A stretch of 64,000 nucleotides of DNA, taken from NCBI GenBank assembly GCA_002803225.1, contig NXFV01000330.1, forward strand, positions 1 through 64,000, given 5' to 3'. A program made the position numbers and the translations under genes. The stretch comes from Gamarada debralockiae. Its lineage: Eukaryota > Ascomycota > Leotiomycetes > Helotiales > Hyphodiscaceae. Below, piece by piece: positions 11,887-23,235 of this stretch. How positions within the stretch are numbered: the stretch's first letter is position 1; every line of letters starts with the position of its first letter. Below the pieces are notes generated by a model, which saw only the letters and a program-made list of their open reading frames with translations, ran no database searches and was not told where the DNA came from.

Positions 11887-13621
11887 GTTGAGGGCTGAGG
11901 GAAGGACATTTGCACATACTCAACGGTCGCATGGTCTGGAATGGAGTCGCGTTTGATATTTGGGTTTGGAAAGCATGCGACGAGTCTTCTTGTTTTGATG
12001 ATTCCCCTTCTTGTTAATAAAATTCCTCTAAAGAGAGGACTGGGTGCATAGATGGTTAATCACAGTCTCTCATTCGCGATGGAGGCCTGTGGATAGGAGT
12101 TCGGGTTGACATGGTCTGGGATAGGGAGGAAAAGTCAATGAGCATAATTTGACACGAAGACTATATGATTTGACATCACAATGAAATCTCCAACTCATTC
12201 TCCATTCAAAATCTTGATTCTATTGTCACGGTCAGCATCCCTTCTTATCGTCAATATCCAAGGTCTCTCGTTAGCCGTTCAACATCTCGTCCATTAGAGT
12301 TTACAGTCGTTTGGGCCCGGAAACAAACTCCTTCGAACGGACTTTATGCGATACCGACATAATCACGTTCTTAGTGGCAGCCAAACGCCAAAGACGCATG
12401 CACAATAATCGCTAGGCAGCCTTCTGTAACTGATTACTTACATCCCAACGTTCTCCCAAATAATTAGTGTTTACACAGTCATCTCTCCAATCTGCATACT
12501 CAGTTAGCTACCGTCACCTTTCTCCGCATCACATAAAGGTATGACTGATTAACAGTATTGCATAACCGATCCCAGCCTTCTTTGGAGAGCATCTGCACGC
12601 CCCGTCAAGGGGTCCACCCCTCACAATGGATTCCAACCAAAGTGTACAAATGCAGCTCTTCTCGAACTACCGATCACCGTCATCAACAGGCCGCAGTCTG
12701 TCATGCATCGCTTTACGCACAAACTACACGAGATTATTGGCTAGAGACAAAATCTCTCCCTTCTCAGACCGGCGGAAAGTAGCGTATCCGGCGCGTATGC
12801 GGCCATCTGTACGACAGCCATGTTCATATTGACAGAAAGGAAGGTCAGTTCCTCGCACATTCTCCCTCGTCAAACCAACCTCCCCAATTTTCCGAGATCT
12901 CACTCTAACCCTTCATCGTACGTCGTATTCCGCACACCAACCAGACTGATGCTCAAACTCTCCCCAGCCAAGCGGGGTGTTGCGTTGCGCGCGAGGCTCA
13001 GCACAGTGGACCGCTCGAAACGGACGTATCAGCAACAAGGGGCACGCTCTTCGCGATTTCAAATCATATCCGAAGAGGCGGATAACAACTTCACCCGAGT
13101 CCGAAAGCGAAACAAAAGCGAAAGTAAGAAGGCTTGCTTTTATGCATGCCAAGACTAGGGATGCTCATTTGCTGCTTCGGGTAGTGTCTGCGCAATGGAC
13201 GCTTTTGGTGATATTACAGTAGTATCAAAGTCCTGAAGGGATTAATTGGTATTGGCATTGGTGGCCTGATGGATGCATCTCCGATCCACCACATTTTGAG
13301 TATGATTCGGCCGCGCGAGCTGCATTTGCGATAGGCTTGGGTTACACGTGCTTACTGGACTTTTTGGTGGGGAAGTGGGGTGCTTCAGAGATGCTATTCG
13401 ATAAGATCTCAGAGGTGTGATTTGATTGGCAAGGCTGCTGGCAGGCAAATAATCAACCCCCAACGGTCGCTCGCCGAACCGGGGGGCGACGATTCAGTGA
13501 TACGTCAAACTTCTTTGCTTTTTTATTTGCTTTTCGGAGTTTGGCTCCGAACATATGGGAGTGTTCATCAATACTTCCAAATATGCCAATATTGCGAGTC
13601 TTTCATTGTCTAGTGACGATG
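11887..13621. other. Intergenic, no gene recognised
   Basis: The first few hundred bases are the 3' region of the zinc-cluster gene. Several short frames between 12558 and 13613 lack domain features and introns. I see no supported feature. Confidence 0.4.
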
Positions 13622-14285
13622 CTACAAGGTAAATTCATACTCATGGTGAGAAATTTCGAAGTAGATCAGCATGGCTGCATCCATCAGATCCCGTGGGACT
13701 TTGTAGACAAACTTGGTTGATTTGATCGGGACGAACCACGGTGCTGGTGAGGCCTGTAAGTTTGTATCCATCATCTTCGTATGGGTTGAAGCGACTGCTG
13801 CGTCTATTGCTTCCCAGATACTACGGGCAACACTGAACTAATGTTCGTGTCTACAAGATCTTCACCGTGTCCTAGTAACACCCATATCCAGCGTTGCCCA
13901 GGGCATATCCGGGCCTTCTCTTTGGGTCTTTGAATGTTTCCGGCCGGTTTTGTCCCCATTTCTCGTCCAACTCGTTCTCATTCCACTGCCGATAGGGTTC
14001 CGTCCCAACATACTTCCCATTGTCGTCCTTTGCGAACCATTTCTTGCGATCACGATCTGGCATGAAAATTACCTTCGTGATGACCTTGTTGTCGTCTACC
14101 GAGGCGGAATCGCCCTTAAGTTTGTGCAGGAGTTTTTCGGTTTTCCCCATCTTGGTATGGCGCTCTGTGTTAGGGGATGGAATGACATCCGTTAGGATGA
14201 CAGGCACAATGGTGTCGTCTGTAACGTTCTTGGGTTCAAAATTTAGTGGCACCCAAATTTGGGAAGTTTTAAATCGGGTGCTCAT
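13622..14285 (-). CDS. Orphan 204-residue protein, function unknown
   Basis: Two exons on the minus strand, 14285-13882 and 13832-13622, separated by a 49-bp intron ending in TTCAG. Phases agree and the splice joins GYALGNAGYG to VARSIWEAIDAAVAS without a stop, giving 204 residues. The protein is hydrophilic, with a Lys/Asp-rich middle (residues 70-135, including WNENELDEKWG) and a compact C-terminal part (PWFVPIKSTKFVYKVP...MLIYFEISHHEY). No signal peptide, membrane segment or domain that I recognise. Without the splice the first exon alone would end after 137 residues. A possible decayed partial copy lies 0.5-0.7 kb upstream. It may be a lineage-specific gene; I assign no function. Confidence 0.55.
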
Positions 14286-16340
14286 TCTGTCGGGTTGAGG
14301 CTCGGATGGCGATTATTTATGTCTTCTTGAACGCTTCGAAAGTTCGAATCATTACTTGCAGGAGATGATTTCTAGAAATTGCAGCTGTTTCTATTTGATA
14401 TTCTCGTTGAAACACAGCCTCAACGGCGTTAATGGTCACGATATGTCAAACTTGACAAGTGATGCAATGCCAAGGATTATGTACGAAATATTAGTGTGTC
14501 CAAGGCTCGTCCTCCGACGATCGCGCCAATCTGGGGAAGTGTTTGTGGCGGTGCTACCCCATCGCCATTCAAGACTCATGGGAGAGATTGATAACGATAT
14601 AGGTATCTATCTCGAAGTCCACAAAGGGTTCATGATGTAGCAAGGGAATTCCCTCGAGCCGGAAATTAATTGGTTATCGATGGCATTTGATCTGAGCAAG
14701 TGCTTCAACGTCTAGGGCGGTGTCTACTACGACCCCCCCATTCACAATGGAAGAATTGAAGTAGATCAGTGTAGATACGTCCAGCATGATCCTGTAGAAG
14801 CTTTGAGGTGAACTTGGCTAATTTGCTGTTTGCTCCACAGCGTATGTGATGAGCCATATTGCAGAGAACGTTTCCCACGACGCCCAACACCCCAAAAGAA
14901 ACTAAATTATGAGAGAGTTTACGTCCTCATAGCAACGAGAGTAAGGCGCATTGAGCTCAATTCCAAATGGACAATAAGATCTAAGATCAAGCTCATGCTG
15001 TTGTTCTCCTTTTGTGGGGACAGCTCTAGAGACCAGATGCAACTATTTTGCCAGTGTTTGAAATCGTCCACAATCTAGGCTTTCTTTTCTAGCAAGTCAA
15101 GGTGAGGGAAAATTTTTGACCTGCAATAGTTAGTTCCTCATTAAGAAATTGACTGCTCCGGTGCGGTCTCCATCACTCAAGAAGCTCCTGATCGTGACCT
15201 CACGTCGAAGAGGCCCACAAGACACCTATTCTTCATTTCCGTGTCCTTCTACTGCTTTGCATACCGATCTTCAGAGAGATCTACAGTTCGAAGCCTTCTC
15301 TGCTGGAGTCGGGAAGGGACTCCCATGCTTCTCCCAGACGATCGAAATTCAGACTTTATGAGCAAGAGGTCGAGGATCACGTCCAAACTCGGTGTTGGCT
15401 AGTCCCACAGGACCTCTATATTCAGCCTTATCCAGAATTTGACTTTATCGCCGAAAAATTCAAGCTTAAATTTTTCAAATTATAGTTCATGTGAAGATCA
15501 ATGGCTTGATGCCTCATTGCCGTCCCTTTCAATGTCCCTTGTCCCTGGGAATCTCGTCCCAGTGCGAGTTCAGACGCTGAGGATATGCCTTCCCAATCTA
15601 CTCTGTAACATTACCAGTGTCCCAGGTCAGTAACGCCTTGTTCTGGGGAGGAGTTCAGAAATATGGAGATGGAGACTAGATTGAAGAGACTTTGATTCCC
15701 TAGCCCTTTGTGTTTGCAAAAAGTTGGTGCAGTAGCATTGGTTCCTAGTTGAGTATGAAAATTGAAGATGGATTATCTTATGCAATCCAAGTATTTCTCT
15801 GAGCAGTACGCTGGTAAATCCTCGTCATGGAGCTGTGGCTTGCTTTGTCAGATCAAGCAATAGCGAGAAACCGAGGGTAGAACACCCAGCTTGCGGCTGA
15901 AGTCCAGCCTCAGCCTTGCATCCCGAGACAACCTTAATTATGACGAGGGAACTTCGCGAGCCGAGAAATAATTAATTATTAACGGCATCACACCCGAGCA
16001 TCAAGTCCAAGAAGTTCATTTGGAGTACTGTACAATGTCACAAGAGCAATGTAATAGTATGTGCAATGAGCTCATTGAAGCCACTCAACTTGCGAAGAAG
16101 ACATTGAGCATGCGAGTCAGGCGACGGGAGGCGGAAAATCGGCATTGTCCCATCTACCAGATTTTCTCAGCCTTACGGCCGTTCACGCATTATCAACAAC
16201 ATCTGACACGGATAAAACTTTCTGATTGAGCAATTAAGGATGCAAGCTAGAGAATACTGCGGGAGCGGCTCAGGGATGCATAAAATTCCTCAAGTGCCGT
16301 CAGTTCCAAAGTCCCTGTCAGCGAGCGGTTCGGCTCTTGA
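14286..16340. other. Intergenic stretch with decayed coding traces
   Basis: Between about 14730 and 14890 the minus strand resembles the last exon of the neighbouring orphan gene (shared CTGATCTACTTC and flanking bases, similar spacing), consistent with a degenerate tandem copy. From 15150 to 15860 the plus strand has protein-like patches in changing frames (for example PYPEFDFIAEKFKLKFFKL near 15430) interrupted by stops. No intact gene is supported. Confidence 0.35.
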
Positions 16341-17120
16341 ATGTGGGCCGAGACCGAAAAGTATGTGCAGCTGACAACATCCGATTATCAAACCATCACC
16401 AAATGGACCCACCAGCTTTTCTCCGATGTGGGGAAGTTGTGTCCCTCAACGATAAAATTTTGATATATCAGGCTTGGCAATAAGTACGGCATGAAGGGTC
16501 AGCTGTTTCCCAACCTTGTGACAACTGACAAGTGGAGAAGATTTGCCCTGGAAAATTGAAGGCCAAGTTGGCGAGCTTCAAAGGCTTGGAAGGCCCGAAG
16601 ATCGTTTGGAAGATCGGCGATAAAGTCGAAGAGGACATGCGACCTCTTGCCTTGATGATTAAGTATCGCGTGACAGATCTTTCTTTGGATGGGAGTGGGG
16701 TTCCTCAAACACGCATGAAGGACGGTGAACTATACCTGAGCGACAACCAGCTTCTTCAGTTCAGATCCACATTGGCTGGCCTGAACTTAGCCGAGTGCAA
16801 AAGAATTCCACACAGATAAATGTGCAGCAACCGATGAGTGAGGACCTGCAATAGAAGTCATGATCAAACTGTAAATTCGACTTCGAGTGAAGCACTAAGC
16901 TAGGATGCTCGCAGAATGCGTCTAAGCAGACGATGATCTATCCTTCAACGATGGGGAAATGAAGTACTATCTTATCCCTTCCCAGAAACTGAATTGGACG
17001 TACGAGAACATGTCTAGCGATAGGATTGATATGCGCTATGGAAGTGTTGTAAAGAGGCAACGCTGTTTTGCCCGTTTATGGCCATGAAGATTACTCCCAT
17101 TGGATCATCTATCTCACCGA
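16341..17120 (+). pseudogene. Broken ORF of unrecognised family
   Basis: Successive plus-strand segments in different frames look coding. 16341-16460 encodes YVQLTTSDYQTITKWTHQLF; about 16470-16560 encodes LGNKYGMKGQLFPNLVTTDK; 16532-16819 is a 95-residue frame containing GLEGPKIVWKIGDKVEEDMR and DGELYLSDNQLLQFRSTLAG. About 16930-17080 reads DDDLSFNDGEMKYYLIPSQK, then another frame gives YGHEDYSHWIIYLTDGW. No GT-AG introns bring these into one frame, so this appears to be a decayed gene. I do not recognise the family. Confidence 0.35.
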
Positions 17121-18104
17121 TGGTTGGATTTGGCCTCGCAGATCACATCCCTAGTCTCTAGTGCGTGCCTTGAGATCAAGCCAAGGTACTCACCATGCCA
17201 CCAGCCTGATGGGAAGTTTCAGAAGGACGGGGAGGGGAGGGGGAGTCGCAACGAAATATATTTATGTTTAGGGTTTGGGGACGAATTTAATGTGCAGTGC
17301 GGCTTCGTGAAACTACGAACAGTGCATCCACTGAGCAGCCGTTTGGGGAAAAAATGCGACGTGCGAATTGGGCGCGACGTGACTTTGTAACTTGTCTCGC
17401 GAACTATTGCCGTTTCTTACTTGGAGCTCCAGTTGGAGGAAGGTCCTCGTCGCCATGTCAGTGCAACACGCAACATCATCTTTATGACTGGTTTGGGAGG
17501 TGCATGCCATGATACCGACGTGACCTCAATTTTGACAGCTTGTATGGAAAGCGAGCGCCCTCGACGAGGGGGATGGGAGGTGAGTGTGAGATTAGCATTG
17601 TGTCGTAGAAATAGTAAAGTGTTCGCCACTACCCCTTTCCGCTCTCGACACCCCTAGAATACTTTAGGTCTATAAATCTACCCTAACCTCGCCTTGGTGT
17701 TTGAAATTTAGAACATTTAAGGGGATAAAATTCTCGCATTGATCTCAAATGCATCGGTCGTTCCTTCAGTGGTTACAATTGAACTATTAGTGAAATTAGG
17801 AAATTGTAGACTCCTACTGCCACCTCCTGCATTCCTTGGGCGATTCGTTCTCGGATATTGGGTCGACGTCTCGAAGAAGTAGTCTTAATACTGATCAGCA
17901 ATGATTCAAGTCACTGAACACTAAATCAATGCTCTATACACTAACTACAATTAGATTAAAACCCCACCTTCGACGACGGAAGTATAAGCACTTATCAGTA
18001 ACATCTCAACGGGCCACGGCAGGCAATCTGCCAATGCCATTGCAAAACTCCAAACTCCATCGCTTGCTCCAAGACCCGAAACCGCAACGAAGCCAACCAC
18101 AATA
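17121..18104. other. Intergenic, downstream of the P450 gene
   Basis: No supported ORF, repeat or RNA gene. A purine-rich patch (GGGGAGGGGAGGGGG) lies near 17231. Confidence 0.35.
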
Positions 18105-20426
18105 TTACAACACTCGTTCGGATCCCCTCTTTACAATCCTCAAAGGGATCAGATCTCTCTTTAACTGCATTGTCATGTAATGCTCCATACCACTCTTCAA
18201 ATGGCCCCTCGCCGCCTCTCTGGCCTTCTCCCACGCGCACTTCCTGTCGACTTCACATATGTCATCCTCGCCATCAACCACCAACTCAACGCTCCAATCC
18301 CGAAATATTACAGCCATCACAATCAACATCTCGATCTGCGCAAACCGCTTGCCAATGCATTCTCTCTGCCCTATCGAGTACGGAATGAATGATCCCTTCT
18401 TGGGTGTGAAGAACTGCTTTGCAGGACAATCGTCTTGATCAGTACTCAAATCGATGCCACTGTCCGTCTGGTGCAGATCTGAAAAAGAAGAGAACCAGCG
18501 TTCGGGCTTGAATTCATCCAAGTCGTTTCCCGAGTGGCGACTGCTGGGTTGATTTGGCCAGTAATTTGGATTGCAATGTGTGCTTGCTGTTAGGATATTG
18601 AAGGTTGTATTGCCTGGGACTTCAATTTCTCTGCTATTGTATCTCAGTATATGGGGGCCACCCGGGGCAGTGTGCTTCGGGATGATGTTGGCAGGTGGGA
18701 ACAGTCGTAAGGCTAGAAGAACAAATTGTTAGGTCTTGATATCGAAACGGTGACTGGAAACTTACTCTCGTTGATCACAACATCGATGCAACTCCCAAAC
18801 AATTTCCCCACATTCTCCGTATATGACCACTCACTGGGATCCTGAGATCCAAATAACCTGTCGATGTCACCCTGCATGCGTTTCTGCCAAGTCGGATTCA
18901 AAGCCAGGCAAATCATTGCGAGGAAGAGCGTGGACCCGGATGTTTCATGGCCCGCAACCAGCGAGGTAAACTAAAAGTATCAGCACCGCGCTACACTGAG
19001 TAACGGGGGGGTTTTAATTGAACTCACACAGTTCCCGATTATCTCATCCATTGTAAGATCTTTCTCTGCATTGGCGGAAGTGGCATGGCGTAAGGTATTC
19101 GCGATGAGTGAACCTTTAAAGCATCAGAAACGCGTCTGAAAATCGGAGGAAGAAAATGTTTTACTTCGGATATTGGGACTCGAACTTGGGCGAAAGGAGC
19201 CTTCTTGGACTGAAACTCGCTGACATGATATGTATTTCCCCAAATATCTGTCAATTTCCTTGTGCCTTTCAGGTGTCAGTCAACTTCTCAAAAGTTCTGG
19301 CTCGTTCAATGCGCTGAGAGAACATACGCAAGCCAAATTCTATTTAACGACTTTGAAGGAGCATGTTCTGCATTCTATCAGTATTCTGCCAAGGTGGCAT
19401 GTATGGAGGAAGCGCTCACTCAAGACCCACTTCGGGAATATGAACAACTCCTTGAGGTGGTCGACCACAATCAACATCGCCTCACCGAACCGCATCCCAT
19501 GGCCTCCTTCCAGCACCTTTCCATCCATAATCATTTCACCATCGGCATCTCCAACACTCCCATTATTATATATTCCAGAGATTCCAGGCCATTGCAGCCG
19601 AACGCCAAATCCAGCTCGATTGAGTATATGGAAGGCCAAGGTCTTTAAGTCGTCCTGTATGTTGAATGGAGGTGCATCGGATGATATCTGCGAATGTTGC
19701 TCCCACTGCCTTAACATGCATCTCGTTTGAAATATCGACTCGGTGAATACGAGGGAATTGTTGCCTTCGGTAAAAGAGGGTGTGATGGATTTTCGCTGAC
19801 GACGCCATGCTGGACCGTTTGAACTGACGAGATTCGGTCCGTACCTGACATTTCGTTAGCCCCACCCTCTTGCCGAGAAAATGGCTGACAGAAAAGGAAA
19901 CTTACGCATCAACTATCTTGTAAAGCCTGGTAGGCTTTAAGAATTCTCTGTGCCTCCTTCCAACTTGTGCAATGATTTCGGGCGAGCTGGTGAAAAATGT
20001 AATTCCGCCGGGGCTGACAGTTAAGATCGTATCGCTGCCCAATTTCTCGAATGGATCATATCCTAAATTCCACGTCCAATACACGAATGTGAATCTGCAT
20101 TGTCAGCGCGATCCTTCTAGGTGAGGAAGTGAGCTCACTCTATCCACTCTCCCTGTAGGCAGGATGGAAGACAATACTTCAAGATTGGAGCGACGGCGGT
20201 GTATGAGATCACCCATATCAATCCACCTGCGTAGAAGGGTAATATTACATATGGAAGCTAGGCCACAAAGTTAGGTATCTTACATATTCGAAGGGCACGG
20301 ACTGAGTAAAATCTAACTTACGTTGATCTTTTGGGCAAGTAGGATGTTTCGACGTAAAGCTGAGTACCAATTCCAAGCCACCAAAATAGAGACTATTAGA
20401 AGGCCTAGAAGCTGAAGTCGGAACAT
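18105..20426 (-). CDS. Cytochrome P450 monooxygenase, nine exons
   Basis: Minus-strand exons 20426-20322, 20257-20139, 20094-19906, 19844-19420, 19367-19328, 19265-19165, 19113-19028, 18970-18766 and 18712-18105 join in phase to 625 residues. Two N-terminal hydrophobic helices (residues about 4-24 and 38-60) anchor it in the ER membrane. The I-helix AGHETS is at 361-366, ExxR (ETLR) at 423-426, PERW follows, and the heme loop PYSIGQRECIG has its Cys near 542. All core P450 motifs are intact. The 40-bp exon 5 restores LKHAPSKSLNRIWLAHKEID and shows the gene is not frameshifted, although the raw frames look broken there. The length is above the usual 500-550 residues because of the second membrane helix and a long loop before the heme region. 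The partner would be NADPH-P450 reductase; substrate unknown. No cluster partner is adjacent. Confidence 0.9.
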
Positions 20427-22299
20427 CTCCAATTTCTGTAGACTGTAGGTGGTCGAAAAGAGTCCGAAATAGGGAAAGATGTGCAAGAATAAGAAATTTA
20501 CAAAGCTAAATTACAAAACGTGCCGTCCTCTAGTCTAGAAACCTTCACAAAGGCAAAATGTAAATTCGACGTGAATGGATGGCTTGGGATTTCTCTGAGA
20601 CAACCCCATCGTACTTAAAGCTAACAGCGGATACAAATGGGGGAGGGGAGATCCCCACAAATGATGGGCGACGTCAACAAATAACGGAAGAGAAGACAGG
20701 GGTTAGCGAGTGATCGACATGTCAAATTGAGATAAGATAGAAGAGGTCCATTCACATATCTGCAAACACGAAGTGGCGCCGCCCTCTGGAATGCCAGGCA
20801 TGGGGCTTAACGTGATCGTTTTTATCCAATCCAGACCCTCTCCCCTGAATCTAGGACATCATTATAAATTCAACACGCTTTCAACACCGCCGAAGCCATG
20901 AATTAATACCTGAGCCCCTTATTGCGATGTTAAAGTGTCACTGAGAAAATTGGACAGATTGGAAATTGTTTGCACTTGCAATCGACAGGGAGCGGCACGG
21001 ACCTCAGGGGCCAAAAAGGGGCGGTCCAACCGAGACGCCACCAATTTTCGGTTTGCGCCATAAACACCGCAGATGGCAGCGATCTTCATTGAATGGGCTT
21101 CTTTTGGCCTTGGAGCCGGGGGTAATTAGTTGCACTCCGCGACTCCAAGTGGATGGATTGTCTTCCAAAATTCCGAATTCGGATCTTAGCGAAGTCGCCC
21201 AAGGATTTTGAAATCAATCATTGTCAAGTGTTGGAGATTTTATCCTGGACTCTCTCTGTATTTTAGGCGATGTTGTTGGTGTTCGCCAAGACCCCGGATC
21301 ATAACGTTGCCGTGGCAGGTGGCCATTAAAGGCCTTTTATTAGGCGCCCTTGATTAGCCGCAGCCATGCTTGCGTCTATCGCCAATTCTATGCAGTCAGC
21401 AAAACCGATAAGTGTCTGTTCAATGTGGATGCCCTACTTGTTGGAAGGGTTTTACTTCTTCGAGACACTTTCAAGGTGTTCCACACCAAGCATGATTCCC
21501 AATTCGGCTCCTTACGGAACACTTACAAAGCCAACATCAGACTCACCAACGTGAATGCAGTGTCGTGGCATTGCATTACAAACTTTGCTCTACGTGATTG
21601 CATCCTATCACGTACATCTGAATTGAACAACTTGGACGCTTTTTCAAATCCCGGTTGGAAAAACTCAGTCCATCGGCCTCGCTCTTAATCTGCGCCGCAA
21701 ATGACACTCTGAATCCCTGGTACTGAGAATCATTACATCAGGCTTTCTCCAATAACTTGTTTTCAGTTGCATCCCCATATGCTTTCGTTACATTGTGCGG
21801 ATGTGGGGACGCGGCGCGGTCCTTACAACTGCCCCCAAATAAGCCTTAATTCCTTGTAAGCTGTGAAAGATGTGCTCTGTTTGGCCACTGAAATCCAGCA
21901 CAGCGCACGAGATCCTGCCGGCCGGCTCTATACTACCCGATGTTCAGCTCGCTCCTATTTTCGGGCTTGGCCTGCAAAGTCCCGTCGACATTTGATGTAC
22001 GACGATCCGACTCCTCACTCCACTTGGGATGAAGTGGAACGAAGTATCATGGGACTTGTAGAATAAGATCGATCGTGAGACTTTCATTATCTATAATAGG
22101 ACAATTGGCAGAGAGTTCTCCTATACAGGCACGTGGTGGGCCTCTCAATCCCCCATGCAAATGATACCTTCTAACATCTGAAGCCGAGACTGGGACATGA
22201 AATGCAAGCGACTCTCTATTGAATGGAAATATCATCTACATGACGATATTTGAACGAGTAGCTGTCTCCCCAAGATATGCCGTATAGATCTGGATAACG
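20427..22299. other. Intergenic, no gene recognised
   Basis: Contains the upstream region of the P450 gene and several short frames without domains. Nothing further is supported. Confidence 0.4.
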
Positions 22300-23235
22300 G
22301 CTGAGGTCTGGTGCTTAACCGTCTTGAAGGTGAGAATTGCTTGTTCCTAGGCTGTGTTTGTGAGTTGAGTTTGTACGCTGTAAATGGGCTCGTCGTCATG
22401 GCAGCCCTGAAGGTAGTAGTTTCCAACCTTGCCGGGAATCATACCGTACGCAGCCATGGTGTGTGAAGTCTTGGGGCACGGCGACACCGTCTGCTGAATC
22501 ATCGGTACGGTTTCATCGAACAAGGTAGTTTTCTTGGATAGATTGGACGGAACCCTCTGTATGTAGAAGTGGATTATTACCTTATACATCGTACATTCCG
22601 CTGAGAGCACTCACAGTACCAGAACCAATAGGATTCACGACGGTAGGGCCAGAAGCGGAGAGAGAACCATCCATGGGCTTCAAGAGCCTGTTTCAAAGTC
22701 GCCGTGTATGAGGGATGGTGGGGTGCAGCTCGGTGCTACCGATAAGGAGGATAATGTCGAAGAGTTCAATATCGTAAAAGTCGTGAACGGAAATAGCGTC
22801 GACTGGGCCAGCGACGAACTCGTCACGGACGACGATGCGACAGAACGAAAGAACTCCTGCTAGTTGTAGAAGGCGGTGAGAAAGTCGGCAGGGATGTTTA
22901 GGAAGAGAGATATTGACTCGATGGCGCTGTTGCTGTAGGTGAAGACAGGCTTGCCGGAAATGAAAGTGAAGAGGAGCTGAATGTCGACGAAGCCGGAGAG
23001 CAATCGCCTGTGACGGTGATGGTGGTGGGTAGACAGGAAGCTGCTATTGTGGTTGTTGAGATAATCTTGGGTTTGTTTTCACTACGTTCGTGGCGACGGT
23101 CATGACGCTCGTCACAACAGATTCCGTTGGACATACACAACAGACCTGTCTGTCGTATACCCTCATATTTGCTGCATCAGCATTGAGTATTAATGATGCT
23201 GCAATTATCAATAATTTCGCTGAGATTGAAATCAT
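22300..23235 (-). pseudogene. Broken secreted surface glycoprotein with CBM-like domain
   Basis: The minus strand starts at 23235 with a clear signal peptide (MISISAKLLIIAASLILNAD), then CCVCPTES and a Val/Thr-rich stretch. It then breaks: Ser/Thr-rich coding continues in two other frames to CTPPSLIHGDFETGS near 22690, the start of the carbohydrate-binding-like domain (NGDFE-GS--PW pattern) found in fungal wall proteins. A TGA follows at the expected W/L position, then another frame carries TVVNPIGSGT, and a later segment (about 22500-22345) ends GKVGNYYLQGCHDD. The changes are not explained by GT-AG introns, so the gene appears dead. Family assignment rests on the signal peptide, the low-complexity Thr/Ser region and the domain start. 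Confidence 0.5.

Noticed and set aside
19230..19730. Long plus-strand frame within the P450 gene
   Set aside because: Antisense shadow of P450 exons that are fully explained by in-phase splicing.
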